Source: a virus
Direction: 5' to 3' (one strand)
Virus record (IMG/VR): IMGVR_UViG_3300046492_000213
Span: 1-31,592 of that record
DNA: 31,592 bases
This document shows positions 15,208 through 23,468 of this stretch, one piece after another. The notes under the pieces are model-generated. The model was not told where the DNA came from, ran no database searches, and saw only the letters and a list, made by a program, of their open reading frames with translations. Positions within the stretch are counted from its first letter, which is position 1. Every line of letters starts with the position of its first letter. The position numbers were made by a program, and so were the translations under genes.

Positions 15208-15906
15208 TCACCGGACTAAGCCGACGCCTGGGAATCCCCCATAGGGCAGGACCCCGTTCGCGCCGAAGCGCAGCTTGCAGCCACTCAAGCGTTTGCTGCA
15301 CTTGTCGAGTGCAGAATTCGATGTCGGGACGTCCATGGCATCCGCGACCGGGCCGCCGGCATACCCACACTCGGACGAGCGGTACACCCAAGCGCAGCAG
15401 TTCTGGATGACCTGGCGGCGCGGAAGCATCACTCCCTGAATGTCGAAGGCGCTGGCCAGCTCCCATTCAATCAGCAGCGGCGTCTCGTTCGATTTGCGAT
15501 CGACATAGAACACGTCGTCAGGGAAGTGCTGGTTCGGATCCGCGGTCGGGTTGCCGGCTGAAAAATTGACGGCATCGAGAAAGCGCGCGTACGTGCGTCG
15601 ACGCGTCACCTTGCAACCCAGGTAGTACGAGCTGGCGCGCGCCGCGCCGGACAGCAGCCCCTGCGTGTTGGACGCCTGCAAAACGGGCCGTGGCAACGTT
15701 CCGGAGCTGCGCCGGTCGAACCCGGTCGCCTTGATCGGGAAGCGCGAGTAGACCTGGCCCTGCCATGTCACATCGGCGCTGAGCTCGTTCGTGCCAGCGT
15801 GGAAGCGCAGAACGCCGCCGGCGTACTTGGTCAGGTCCAACTCGTACAGTTCGACCAGCGCCGTGGGCGCGAGCAGTTGGACTTCCGTTGCAATAGTGTT
15901 CGACAT
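15208..15906 (-). CDS. L: Minor tail protein gpL-like, probable iron-sulfur protein
   Basis: This is a 232-residue tail tip protein with the characteristic gpL N-terminus (LLAPTALVELYELDLT) and the motif FYVDRKSNETPLLIEWEL. In the C-terminal part, cysteines at 170, 171, 180, 203 and 210 (NCCAWVYRSSECGY, then DKCSKRLSGC) match the cluster that binds a [4Fe-4S] centre in lambda gpL. It follows gpM and precedes gpK, as in lambda. Confidence 0.93.
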   Translation of the reverse strand: MSNTIATEVQLLAPTALVELYELDLTKYAGGVLRFHAGTNELSADVTWQGQVYSRFPIKATGFDRRSSGTLPRPVLQASNTQGLLSGAARASSYYLGCKVTRRRTYARFLDAVNFSAGNPTADPNQHFPDDVFYVDRKSNETPLLIEWELASAFDIQGVMLPRRQVIQNCCAWVYRSSECGYAGGPVADAMDVPTSNSALDKCSKRLSGCKLRFGANGVLPYGGFPGVGLVR

Positions 15907-15907
15907 A

Positions 15908-16243
15908 TCAGTTCCCGAAGTCTTGCTCGAAGGTCGCGCTACCGCGCCAGATAGCGCCAGGCTGTTCGCTCACGCCGTACTCTTTGCACGTCCATCGCTT
16001 CGCCACGGCCTCGCCGCGCGCGGTCCAGGTGAAGGCGACCGTGCCGCCGAGGGCATCGAGGAAAGCCAAAAAAGCCTGGGACGCCGCCAGCGTCCGGAAA
16101 TTGAACGTCAACTGCCAAGTGGCAGGATTCGAATTCAGGCCGGCTGGGGTGCGCTGAGTGTAGCCATCGCCGAACGCCGCCGCGAGGATCTTCGGCCTCT
16201 TCGCCAGCTGCGCGGTCGCCGGCACAATCGTGAAGGTCGTCAT
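15908..16243 (-). CDS. M: Minor tail protein gpM-like
   Basis: This 111-residue protein matches the gpM family: TTFTIVPATAQLAKRPKILAAAFGDGY at the start, a central LTFNFRTL, and WRGSATFEQDFGN at the end. (The motif is given in separate pieces: PATAQLAKRP, AAAFGDGYTQR.) It is a tail tip component that joins the distal end of the tape measure to the tip complex. It starts inside the tape measure stop codon (ATGA). Confidence 0.9.
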   Translation of the reverse strand: MTTFTIVPATAQLAKRPKILAAAFGDGYTQRTPAGLNSNPATWQLTFNFRTLAASQAFLAFLDALGGTVAFTWTARGEAVAKRWTCKEYGVSEQPGAIWRGSATFEQDFGN

Positions 16244-18756
16244 GCCAGCATCCCGCCCATCCGTTTTTCCTGAATGATCGTCTCGCGCACCTTGTCGCCG
16301 ATCAGCTTGCCCAGGCGCTCCATCTCGCGGCCGTCGCCCTTCGAATCAGTTTGGCTTTGGCCAGTGTCCGCGTTCACGATCACCTTGACCTCGATACCAC
16401 CGCCCGCGCCGCCTATTTTGCCGTTCGGGATGATGGTGCCGGCGCCGGATGGCTTGAAAATCTCCGGCCCGCGCTCGCCGACCAAATAGGCCGAACCGCC
16501 CAGCACCGAGCCCCCGCCCGCCCGCGCCCCTGCTACATCGATCGTATTGCCGTAGCCATCCCATCCGGACGAGCCCGGGCCACTCGATGGCTGGCTTCCG
16601 CCAGCAAAGTAACTGACGGCCATGTTGACAAGGCCGGCAATCGCCTTCCTCGCCTGTATCCGCGCGAGGTCCGCCAGGATGGACGAGGCAAGGCTTTTGA
16701 AACTGAGTTTCCCGGTCATCGCGAATTGAACGAATGCATCCTCGGCACCGTGGAAGGCATCGGTCATCACATTCCCGATCTGCGCGCCGACGTTGCTCGC
16801 CTCCTCACCGTATCGGGTGACCGAGGCCTGCAGGTTCACCCACGGGTCGCGCTGTTGGGCATCTGCCTGGTCGTATAGCGCGTTGCTCTTCGCGATCGCA
16901 GCCTTGGCAGCCTCATCGAATTTGGTTCGATCGATGGGGTTGTCCGCTCCAGCCTCCTTCTGCCTCTGGCGGATCTCTTCTTCAACCTGCAGCTGAATCC
17001 GGCGTGCCGCGGTGAGTTTGGCGACCTCTAGCGAGGACCGGCCGTACATCATGATTTCGAACTTGAACTGCTCCGCCGCCTGATCCTGCTGGATCACCCA
17101 CTCCTTCATCTGAATGTTGAGCTGGGATTGCGCGTCGGAGCGCTGCAGCGTCGCCAGCGTGGCTTCATTCCCAGCGTCGCGAATAGCCTTTTCCTTCTTC
17201 GCGTTCAAGGTGTCAATCTTCGTCTGCTCGGCTTCGCGCTCGGAACCTTTTTTCAGGGTGTCGCGATAGCGCGTGGCCTCGGCTATTTCGCCGTCGTAGG
17301 CTCTCACTGCCGCAGCCAGCGCATCCTCTGCCGCCTTCTTGCGGTAGGCGGTATAGTCGGCCACGCTCACCAGGTCCTGCGCGCGCATCTCGGCCATGTA
17401 CTTGTTCGAGAACTCAATGCCATCGAGCTCTTTGGCCATACCCTCTTCCAGATCCTTGATGCGGCCGGCGTTGATGTTCTTCGCCAGGCGTGCGGCCTCT
17501 TGTGCAGCTTCGTTGGCCTTGCGCTGCATTTCGCGATCTTCGCCGGACGTGTTGAAGTCCAGAGACTTCTCCGGCGTGCCTGGACCAGGGGAATCGCCCT
17601 GTTTTTGTGCAGCCTTGCGCGCGTCGATCTTTGCCTGCATGGCCTTTCTGGTAGCGTCGACCTCCTTATCGAGCAGGCCGGCGACCCTTTCGCCATATTT
17701 CGCATACGCTTCCGCGAAGTCGTTCTGCGATTGCTTGGCTTCCTCTGCCGTGCCGATAAACCCCGAAGCTGAACTCTTCACGGAGGCAGCGGCCAGGGAA
17801 ATAAAGGACGTACCAATTTGGATGAGGTTAGGAATTACCTTAACTGTATCGATCACCAACGCCAGCGCCATGACGCTCTCATCCGCCCAGTCTTCGATGG
17901 AATGATCCTTCGCTAGATCCTTGGCCGCGCCATTTACCAAATTCGTATTCTTGGACGCATCCAGCATCACATTCGTGAAATCGGTCATCGTGGGCAGCAG
18001 CGCCGTGGCAACTGTCTTGAACAGCATGCCCTTCTGCGCATCCAACTTGTTGAGATCGCGCTGATACTGCCGCGCCGCCGTCGCCTGAGCATCGGTGACC
18101 TTGGCCTCAATATTGCCTTGTTCGGCCATGAGCTTTAGGGTGGGCAGCATGTCCGCGCCAGATTTCCCGAACAGTGCCTGCGCGATCGCGGCCTTGCCTG
18201 CGCCATCCTTATACTCGCCCAGCTTTTTCGCTACCTCCATGATCATGACGGCAGGATCTTTCAAATTGCCGGCCGAGTCCTTCGCGCTCAGGCCCAGGTA
18301 ACTCAATGCCAGGCCAGCGCCCCGCGTTTCATTATCGGCACCTGCCATGCCCTTCGACATTTTTGCCATAGCTGCGGCCACGGCATCAATATCACTACCC
18401 GATTGCTTGGCAAAGAACGCCAACTTCGACAAGTTCTCGACGCTGGAACCGGTCTTTTCAGAGATGGTTTTGAGCATGGCCATCCCGTCAATCACGCCCA
18501 GGACTTTATTCTTGATCCCGTCGTAGCTCATTCCGACGGCCGCGCCGAGCAGCATCCCTTTCCCGAGTGAGATGGCGGCCGAGGTAGCCCGGCTTGCCTG
18601 GCTCTCCAGGCCCTTCATCGCCTTCTGCACCTGGTCGCTGCTGGCCGCCATCCTCAACATCGACTGGTCGGTTTTCTGAGCAGCCTTGTCCATATCAGCC
18701 ATGAACTTCGCCATATTTGCTTCGAGCGATACGACCAGACCTGGAAGATTTGCCAT
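16240..18756 (-). CDS. H: Tail length tape measure protein, gpH-like
   Basis: This is an 838-residue tape measure protein. The first 60 residues (LVVSLEANMAKFMADMDKAA) are the usual coiled start. Residues about 70-330 contain the TMP core domain (SENLSKLAFFAKQSG-like pattern; MLPTLKLMAEQGN). Residues 350-650 are long charged coiled coils. The C-terminal part carries the lambda-type motif (GAEDAFVQFAMTGKLSF, then SILADLARIQARKAI). At about 0.15 nm per residue, a tail near 125 nm is expected (inference). It follows the gpG/gpG-T chaperone genes, as required for its folding. Confidence 0.93.
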   Translation of the reverse strand: MANLPGLVVSLEANMAKFMADMDKAAQKTDQSMLRMAASSDQVQKAMKGLESQASRATSAAISLGKGMLLGAAVGMSYDGIKNKVLGVIDGMAMLKTISEKTGSSVENLSKLAFFAKQSGSDIDAVAAAMAKMSKGMAGADNETRGAGLALSYLGLSAKDSAGNLKDPAVMIMEVAKKLGEYKDGAGKAAIAQALFGKSGADMLPTLKLMAEQGNIEAKVTDAQATAARQYQRDLNKLDAQKGMLFKTVATALLPTMTDFTNVMLDASKNTNLVNGAAKDLAKDHSIEDWADESVMALALVIDTVKVIPNLIQIGTSFISLAAASVKSSASGFIGTAEEAKQSQNDFAEAYAKYGERVAGLLDKEVDATRKAMQAKIDARKAAQKQGDSPGPGTPEKSLDFNTSGEDREMQRKANEAAQEAARLAKNINAGRIKDLEEGMAKELDGIEFSNKYMAEMRAQDLVSVADYTAYRKKAAEDALAAAVRAYDGEIAEATRYRDTLKKGSEREAEQTKIDTLNAKKEKAIRDAGNEATLATLQRSDAQSQLNIQMKEWVIQQDQAAEQFKFEIMMYGRSSLEVAKLTAARRIQLQVEEEIRQRQKEAGADNPIDRTKFDEAAKAAIAKSNALYDQADAQQRDPWVNLQASVTRYGEEASNVGAQIGNVMTDAFHGAEDAFVQFAMTGKLSFKSLASSILADLARIQARKAIAGLVNMAVSYFAGGSQPSSGPGSSGWDGYGNTIDVAGARAGGGSVLGGSAYLVGERGPEIFKPSGAGTIIPNGKIGGAGGGIEVKVIVNADTGQSQTDSKGDGREMERLGKLIGDKVRETIIQEKRMGGMLA

Positions 18757-18792
18757 GGTTATCCTGAATGAAGATATTGCGCTGCCGTAGTG

Positions 18793-19502
18793 CTATTCGG
18801 TGGGCTGCGGGCCAATGCCAAAAATCGCCGCACGGATCAGATTCGACTGTGCGACAGGATCATCGAGCAGGACCGGCTCGTCGTCCTGCACCTGCTTGCC
18901 GGTGCTGCGCCAATGGATGAAGTCGGCCGCCTCGTAAGGCTCCGGTCGTTTCTCGTGGTTGCGATTGACGTTGGCCAGCACCGACGTGGCCACGCCGTGC
19001 CGCTGGTCGGCGACCAGCTCACCAAATGGCTCGAGCTCGTAATAAGCCAGCCACTCGGTGAACTCGGCCGAACTGATCTCGGCCTGCGCCTGTCTTACGC
19101 TTTTTCCGAGCTGGAGGGCGAGACGGAACCAGAATCGTCGCTCTGGTCGCTCAGAGAGTTTTTTACTGCGTCCTCGACGGAGTTGCCTCCCAGGCCGTTC
19201 AGCCGCATCGCCACGGCGGCTGGGGCGTCCAGCGAAGTGGCGCTCTTCGCCTGCAGCTGCTCCATGTCCTCCATGGTGAACAGCCGCTCGCCGTCTTCGT
19301 CGATGCAGGTGGTGGCCAGCAGCGCCGCAGAGAAGCGGCCCAGCGGCACACCCTCGTCCGATGCGATAGCGGCGCGGAACTGGTCGCGCTCCTGGCCGGT
19401 CATGGTGCGCACGCGCACGGTACCACCCCACAGCGGAACTGGCACGTCTTCATGCGGCAGGTCGGCCGCGGTGAGAATTGCGGATTTGGTCAACAGTGTC
19501 AT
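18793..19502 (-). CDS. GT: Tail assembly chaperone fusion gpG-T, by -1 frameshift
   Basis: The product joins residues 1-115 of gpG to 121 residues in the -1 frame (236 residues in all). The T part opens with LSERPERRFWFRLALQLGKS and contains SSAEFTEWLAYYELEPFGE, the DUF4035 pattern of gpT-like domains. It has no ribosome binding site or start of its own, so it depends on the slippery A_AAA_AAC at 19158-19164. In lambda the G and GT proteins coat the tape measure and recruit tail tube subunits, and their ratio matters. The same order, just upstream of the tape measure, is kept here. Confidence 0.9.
19095..19502 (-). CDS. G: Tail assembly chaperone gpG-like
   Basis: This 135-residue protein is the zero-frame product. 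Residues 20-100 form the conserved part: VPLWGGTVRVRTMTGQERDQF split as a WGG strand and an ERDQF helix, then LLATTCIDEDGERLFT and LNGLGGNSVED. After the frameshift site near residue 114 it continues with an acidic Ser/Asp-rich tail to a stop at 19095. It should bind the tape measure protein during tail assembly, with a small share of ribosomes making gpG-T instead. Confidence 0.92.
   Translation of the reverse strand: MTLLTKSAILTAADLPHEDVPVPLWGGTVRVRTMTGQERDQFRAAIASDEGVPLGRFSAALLATTCIDEDGERLFTMEDMEQLQAKSATSLDAPAAVAMRLNGLGGNSVEDAVKNSLSDQSDDSGSVSPSSSEKA
19158..19164 (-). promoter_or_regulatory. Programmed -1 frameshift slippery heptamer
   Basis: On the minus strand the zero frame reads gtA AAA AAC, a textbook A_AAA_AAC heptamer; stepping back one base gives AAA AAA and then the T frame. 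One base downstream, CTCTG-AGCGAC-CAGAG (19141-19156) can form a hairpin; a second, exclusive one, CCAGA-N8-TCTGG (19129-19146), overlaps it. Lambda uses a different heptamer, GGGAAAG, for the same purpose. Confidence 0.9.
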
Positions 19503-19539
19503 TGTGAAATTCCTATTACGTGGGGTGTTGAGGCGGCGA

Positions 19540-20175
19540 TTACGACCAGGTCACTGGCCCGGTGATCTTGGTGTCGGTCTTACCCTTCAGGACGGCGTTG
19601 ACGCCGCCGGCGATCGGCATGGATTTGATGAGCGCATTGAACGTCGCGACCTTCGTGTCAGGGAGCGTCAACCGCAGGCCGGTAACCGCGCCGCTCACGC
19701 GCGCCGCGCGCAGGGCGTTCTGCCCGTTGTCGGCATTGAGCGTCTTGAGTTCGAAGCCGAATTTGCCGTTGTCCACCAGGCCGTTGATGTACTCCATGGC
19801 CGTGCTTTGCAGGTCTGTGGTGTCGATGTCGCTGGCCGCACCGTCGAAACCGTCAAAGGACAGGAAGCCCAGGACCTGGGTGTACGTTGCTGGCGTCGCC
19901 GTGCCGCCCGAGGTGTAGGCCATGCCGGTCGAATCCTCATCGAGCAGGGCGAAAGTGTTCGCCGTGACATTGGAGACGATGTGGGTCTCGCCGTTCAGCT
20001 GCGCTGAGATGGTACCGACGATACTAGCCAGCGTCACTGCGGTGCCATTGGTGAAGCCGTGGCCTGCACTCGTAAAGATGGTGGGGTTGCCGGGCGTGAT
20101 GGCGGTGATGGTTTTCGCGCCACCGGTGCCAGTGGCGACTTCGAGCTTGCTGCCTTGCGCGGAAATTCCGGACAT
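19540..20175 (-). CDS. V: Major tail tube protein, gpV-like
   Basis: This is a 211-residue tail tube protein. The N-terminus (MSGISAQGSKLEVATGTGG) and the motif LGFLSFDGFDGAASDIDTT are typical of lambda-like tail tube subunits, as is the terminal segment VNAVLKGKTDTKITGPVTW. Residues 20-95 look like an inserted Ig-like beta domain (ITPGNPTIFTSAGHGF, LDEDSTGMAYTSGG), often found in tail tubes. It polymerises around the tape measure. A terminator-like hairpin lies 17 bases upstream of its start, as with the capsid gene. Confidence 0.9.
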   Translation of the reverse strand: MSGISAQGSKLEVATGTGGAKTITAITPGNPTIFTSAGHGFTNGTAVTLASIVGTISAQLNGETHIVSNVTANTFALLDEDSTGMAYTSGGTATPATYTQVLGFLSFDGFDGAASDIDTTDLQSTAMEYINGLVDNGKFGFELKTLNADNGQNALRAARVSGAVTGLRLTLPDTKVATFNALIKSMPIAGGVNAVLKGKTDTKITGPVTWS

Positions 20176-20192
20176 GGTTTGATCCTTTGACG

Positions 20193-20220
20193 AAAAAAAA
20201 CCCGCATCAGCGGGCGGGTT
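20193..20220 (-). terminator. Terminator-like hairpin upstream of the tail tube gene
   Basis: On the minus strand CCCGC-TGAT-GCGGG (or AACCCGC paired with GCGGGTT over a longer loop) is followed by eight T. It sits between the DUF3168 gene and the tail tube start. Either termination or mRNA end stabilisation is possible. Confidence 0.8.
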
Positions 20221-20236
20221 GGGAGTGGTGAAGCGG

Positions 20237-20590
20237 TTATTGGTGCCAGGTGGAGATGTCGAGCGTGGTGCGGTGCAGCTTCGTGTCGTCCTCGAAGCCG
20301 TCCATTTCCATCAGAATGACGTTGGAAACCGACCAGGCCTTGAGCGCATCCTTCATCGCGTCGACCAGCGACTCCAGCTCGGCGCCGCTGCGCGAATACA
20401 CGTCCAGTTGGATGCGCGTGTTCGTCTCGTTGTCGGTACCACCATTCGTGTCGAGCGTCGAACCCTCGATGCCGACGACCCGAAAGAACGTGGCGTACGG
20501 TACAGTCGGATTGTCGCCAGCGGTGTTGCGATAGGCTCGGCCGGAAAAGATAGGGCTCGCCAGCGCGTCGAAGTCGGCCAGGATGCTCAT
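20237..20590 (-). CDS. DUF3168 tail terminator/completion protein
   Basis: This is a 117-residue protein of the DUF3168 type: FDALASPIFSGRAYRNTA at the start, VPYATFFRVVG, then TRIQLDVYSRSGAELESLVDAM in the middle and LHRTTLDISTWHQ at the end. (Pieces: RIQLDVYSRS, ELESLVDAMKDAL.) Members cap the tail at its head-proximal end, like lambda gpU. It is preceded by the gp10-like gene with an ATGA overlap. Confidence 0.88.
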   Translation of the reverse strand: MSILADFDALASPIFSGRAYRNTAGDNPTVPYATFFRVVGIEGSTLDTNGGTDNETNTRIQLDVYSRSGAELESLVDAMKDALKAWSVSNVILMEMDGFEDDTKLHRTTLDISTWHQ

Positions 20591-21042
20591 TTAGTCAGCT
20601 CCTTCGCTGCCGCCTCGATCCCGGCGCCAAGCACCTCGCCGATCACCTCGACAGCGCGCTCCTTCTTCGCTTCGAACGCCGGGCGCATGAACGGTTTGGC
20701 GGACATCTTGGACGTGCCGAATTCTAAGAAGCGCCAGTAGTAGGCGTCGTATTTTCCGTAGGCAGCCACACCCTTCTGCCCGACACTGCCGTTTTTAGCC
20801 TGCCGCACGTAGACGGAGTATTTCGCGCTGGTCTCGCCTTTTGTGTCCTTCTCGCGCTTCATGGCGATCGCCCGTTTTGTCGTGCCGGACTTTACCTTCA
20901 CCCGATTGCGGGCCTCGTTGCGCACCTCGGCCGCACCGGACGAGACCGCACGACGCAGTGAATTCTTCGCGACACGCGGCCCCAGCTTTCGCAGTGCATC
21001 GGCCAACTCCTTAAAACCGGTCAGGTTTTTCGTGTCAGCCAT
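20587..21042 (-). CDS. HK97 gp10-like / minor tail protein
   Basis: This is a 151-residue basic protein with the HK97 gp10 family outline: an N-terminal helix (GFKELADALRKLG), a Lys/Arg-rich region (VKVKSGTTKRAIAMKREKD), then YYWRFLEFGTSKMSAKPFMRPAF, of which FLEFGT and PFMRPA are the family signatures. It acts at the head-tail junction or in tail completion. It overlaps the head closure gene by eight bases and the DUF3168 gene by four. Confidence 0.9.
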   Translation of the reverse strand: MADTKNLTGFKELADALRKLGPRVAKNSLRRAVSSGAAEVRNEARNRVKVKSGTTKRAIAMKREKDTKGETSAKYSVYVRQAKNGSVGQKGVAAYGKYDAYYWRFLEFGTSKMSAKPFMRPAFEAKKERAVEVIGEVLGAGIEAAAKELTK

Positions 21043-21370
21043 TGTTGATTCCTCGCGTGCACATCAGGTAGAGCCGGCGGTTATCGGGCCGCAGCACCTC
21101 CTCGATGTCATAGACATCATCGTTGTGCAGCACGCGCATCTTCGCCAACACGCCCGGGCGCTTCCAGATCCGAATGCGAGTCAATACCGCGTTCTGGGTG
21201 GCATGCGCGGCGAGGTACTGGCGGCCGGTCATGTCGGTGATCTGCGCCCAAATTTTTCCGTCGCCGGTCTCGACCACGTTCACCCAACCATCCACGAGGG
21301 CACCACTTGAATCCTTGCCCTCGCTGCGGCGCTGCAGGGTCACCCGCTTATCCATCTCGAAGGGGCTCAT
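21035..21370 (-). CDS. Head-tail adaptor / head closure protein
   Basis: This 111-residue protein starts at 21370 (MSPFEMDKRVTLQRR), inside the stop of the connector gene. The pattern MDKRVTLQRR, then WVNVVETGDGKIWAQI, then VLHNDDVYDIEEVLRPD and LYLMCTRG is that of the SPP1 gp16 / HK97 gp7-type head-tail joining family. It closes the connector after packaging. The longer frame to 21757 is the connector gene read out of frame. Confidence 0.9.
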   Translation of the reverse strand: MSPFEMDKRVTLQRRSEGKDSSGALVDGWVNVVETGDGKIWAQITDMTGRQYLAAHATQNAVLTRIRIWKRPGVLAKMRVLHNDDVYDIEEVLRPDNRRLYLMCTRGINNG

Positions 21371-21933
21371 CCATACGTCCTGATCGGATCGAGCAGGCCT
21401 CCGATGAAATCTGACTGCACCGTACCCTTGAATTCCTTCGACGCAGGCTCCCATTGCTCGGCCAGGCGCGCCAGGATGTACAGGGCCGCGCATTCCGGCG
21501 TGGTCGTGCTGTCGGGTCCATATCCGCACGTGATATCGACGGTGACGGCATTGGCGCGCACCTGGGTCGAGGGCCAGGCCTTGCCGATACCGGGAACGAT
21601 GTAACCCGGCTGGGACACGATGTCGGCATAGTAATCCGCAGGATCCAGGGTTTGCAGCTGGCCGGCCTGGTCGTAGAACTTGACGCTTTCCACGCTCATC
21701 GCCGGCGCGCGCGCCAGGCGGATCGCGGCCGGGAATGAATCGAGCGTGACGCGCCACTTCTGGGAGACAAAGGCGCGGCCTGTCGCGTGCTCGGCTTCCT
21801 GCGTGACGCCCTTAATCCACAGCGTGATCAGTCCATCCAGGGAGGTGTCGTCCATGTCGATGCGGAGCGTGTCCTTGGCCGAGGCCAGCGATACAGCCAG
21901 GGCCGCCGGCGGCGTGATCCGTTCTGAGGTCAT
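21367..21933 (-). CDS. Head-tail connector, gp6-like
   Basis: This 188-residue protein fits the HK97 gp6/gp15-type connector family: an N-terminal helix pair (LASAKDTLRIDMDDTSLDGLI split as AKDTLRIDMDD and LITLWIKG), a middle beta region (KWRVTLDSFP, SVKFYDQAGQLQTLDPADYY) and an end with VDITCGYG, then ECAALYILARLAEQWEP. It forms the ring below the portal. It is coupled by ATGA on both sides. Confidence 0.88.
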   Translation of the reverse strand: MTSERITPPAALAVSLASAKDTLRIDMDDTSLDGLITLWIKGVTQEAEHATGRAFVSQKWRVTLDSFPAAIRLARAPAMSVESVKFYDQAGQLQTLDPADYYADIVSQPGYIVPGIGKAWPSTQVRANAVTVDITCGYGPDSTTTPECAALYILARLAEQWEPASKEFKGTVQSDFIGGLLDPIRTYG

Positions 21934-23465
21934 CGATTATTCCTTTGAATTGCGACAGGGCGAATCGTCTGGCCACTGGCGGGCCGGGTCGTTTCTTCAT
22001 TTCGGCGAGGGGTGTATCCGGGCCCAGCTGGCGCACGCGCATAGACGACCTGGCCGGCGACAATTGCCCAGGCGGTGTCGAAGACAATGCCCGCCTCCGT
22101 GACGGATGCGGCGGCGCTGATCATCGACGCCATGCTCGCATTGGCTGTGATCTGTTCCAGGCTGGCCGCTACTGCGATCATCAACGCTGAATTCTGGTCC
22201 GCTGCTGCGCCTGATTCAGTGATGGCCGCCGCAATCGTCGCGCCGGCCGGGTTGGATGTATCAGCCGCCGCGGCAGCCTCGCCGACAGTCGCGCCCATCA
22301 CTGCGGCCGCGCCCGTTGTTTCGGCACCACCTGTTCCTTCCGCGATCGCAACTGCCGCAAGCGATACGGCGCTGGCCACCTCGGCGGCGCTGACCACTTC
22401 CGAGACCAGTAACCCGCCAACAGTCGCCGCGCCCTGGCTGTCGGCCGCCGCCGCTGTTTCCGAGTCCTGGGCCGCGAGCTGCGCAGCGGCAGCCGGCACA
22501 TCCAAAGCCGCGCCTGCCTCGCTCACCGATCCAGCGAAGGTCGCGCTGCCAGTCGCTGTAGCATCGCTGGCCGTCAGCGTTTCAGCTCGCGACGCGACCA
22601 GCGCTGCAGTTGGAGATGTGGAATCCGTGCCGGCAGCAGCCTCCGCCACTTGCGCGGTGAACAGGCCGTACGCAGCCAGCACGTTAGCCGCTGCGATGGA
22701 CTCAGCCACGGAAGTGGCCATGATCACGGTTGCACCGCAGTTGTCGACGGCGCTGCAGGATTCGACAAGTGCAACGGCAGAAGATGCCAGCATCAATAGC
22801 CGTCGAGGAAACTTGAATATCTGCCAGGGGTTATCCGCCAGGGATTTATGCTCCGCAGCCGATAGCGCCCGGCTCCACCTAAGGCCAAGGTAAGCGCGCC
22901 CAGTGTGCCCACTGGTCGCGTTCCAGCGATTCAAATTTAACGAAAAACTTCCAGCATCTACATTGCCTGTTTTTGCAGCCGAGCCTTCAGCAACACCATT
23001 GATGTATATCCTGATGTTTGCGCCGTCGTACGTGCCCCCAAATCTTAAATTCTTTACCGGGATTGCCGATGTGACGCTTGTCGCAGACGAACCGGAGCCC
23101 CCTGTTTTTACGAAGAAATTGAAAAATCCTCCGTTGCTATACAGTCCTGCGTTATAGCCGACATTGCCCGCCTCCACGTCCCCAAACAAAAAACTATTGC
23201 CTGCACTATCGAAGTCCGTCAGCAAAAAATATGTGCACTTATCTGCGACCTGCGAGCGCTGGCAGGGAAAGATGGAATATGCCGAAGTGGAAAATTGCTC
23301 ACCAACCCCGGAACCGCCAACTCCTCTAATGGTCGAGTCCGAAGTTGGACCGCCCGCCAGGAGGTCGCGGCCCGATACGCCATCGATAACATTCAGCAGG
23401 CCCCGCGTGATGGGGTTCGCCCAGTCAATCGCGACCGCCCCACCTTGTGGCTGCGTATAGCGCAT
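21930..23465 (-). CDS. LamG-domain virion protein with 20-residue repeats
   Basis: This is a 511-residue protein. Residues 1-225 form a concanavalin A-like (LamG) lectin domain: IDWANPITRGLLNVIDG at the start, FGGTYDGANIRIYINGVAEG in the middle (IRIYINGVAEG is the family strand), and SLADNPWQIFKFPRR at the end, common in phage glycan-binding proteins. Residues 235-476 are twelve repeats of 20-21 residues, each beginning with Glu and mostly carrying Asp, Asn or Glu six residues later, very rich in Ala, Ser and Val. The tail end is basic and Pro-rich. It lies among head and connector genes, not tail fibre genes, so it may decorate the capsid or neck and bind glycans. This placement is inferred. 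Confidence 0.85.
   Translation of the reverse strand: MRYTQPQGGAVAIDWANPITRGLLNVIDGVSGRDLLAGGPTSDSTIRGVGGSGVGEQFSTSAYSIFPCQRSQVADKCTYFLLTDFDSAGNSFLFGDVEAGNVGYNAGLYSNGGFFNFFVKTGGSGSSATSVTSAIPVKNLRFGGTYDGANIRIYINGVAEGSAAKTGNVDAGSFSLNLNRWNATSGHTGRAYLGLRWSRALSAAEHKSLADNPWQIFKFPRRLLMLASSAVALVESCSAVDNCGATVIMATSVAESIAAANVLAAYGLFTAQVAEAAAGTDSTSPTAALVASRAETLTASDATATGSATFAGSVSEAGAALDVPAAAAQLAAQDSETAAAADSQGAATVGGLLVSEVVSAAEVASAVSLAAVAIAEGTGGAETTGAAAVMGATVGEAAAAADTSNPAGATIAAAITESGAAADQNSALMIAVAASLEQITANASMASMISAAASVTEAGIVFDTAWAIVAGQVVYARAPAGPGYTPRRNEETTRPASGQTIRPVAIQRNNR
22038..22763 (-). repeat. Twelve-unit, 60-63 base coding repeat
   Basis: In the LamG protein, glutamates stand at residues 235, 255, 275, 295, 316, 336, 356, 376, 396, 417, 437 and 457: spacing 20 or 21 throughout. 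An acidic or amide residue follows at +6 in eleven of twelve units. The units differ at the DNA level, so the repeat is old or under selection. A beta-helix or fibre shaft is a plausible fold. Confidence 0.85.
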
Positions 23466-23468
23466 TGC

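Noticed and set aside
18790-20007. 405-codon plus-strand frame
   Set aside because: It runs antisense across gpT, gpG and the tail tube gene and changes character at their boundaries; no domain is visible.
22038-22763. Possible CRISPR array
   Set aside because: The periodicity is at the protein level with diverged DNA and no constant repeat; no other array-like region was seen.
22075-22893. Ala-rich plus-strand frame of 272 codons
   Set aside because: It is the mirror of the GC-rich coding repeat in the LamG gene.
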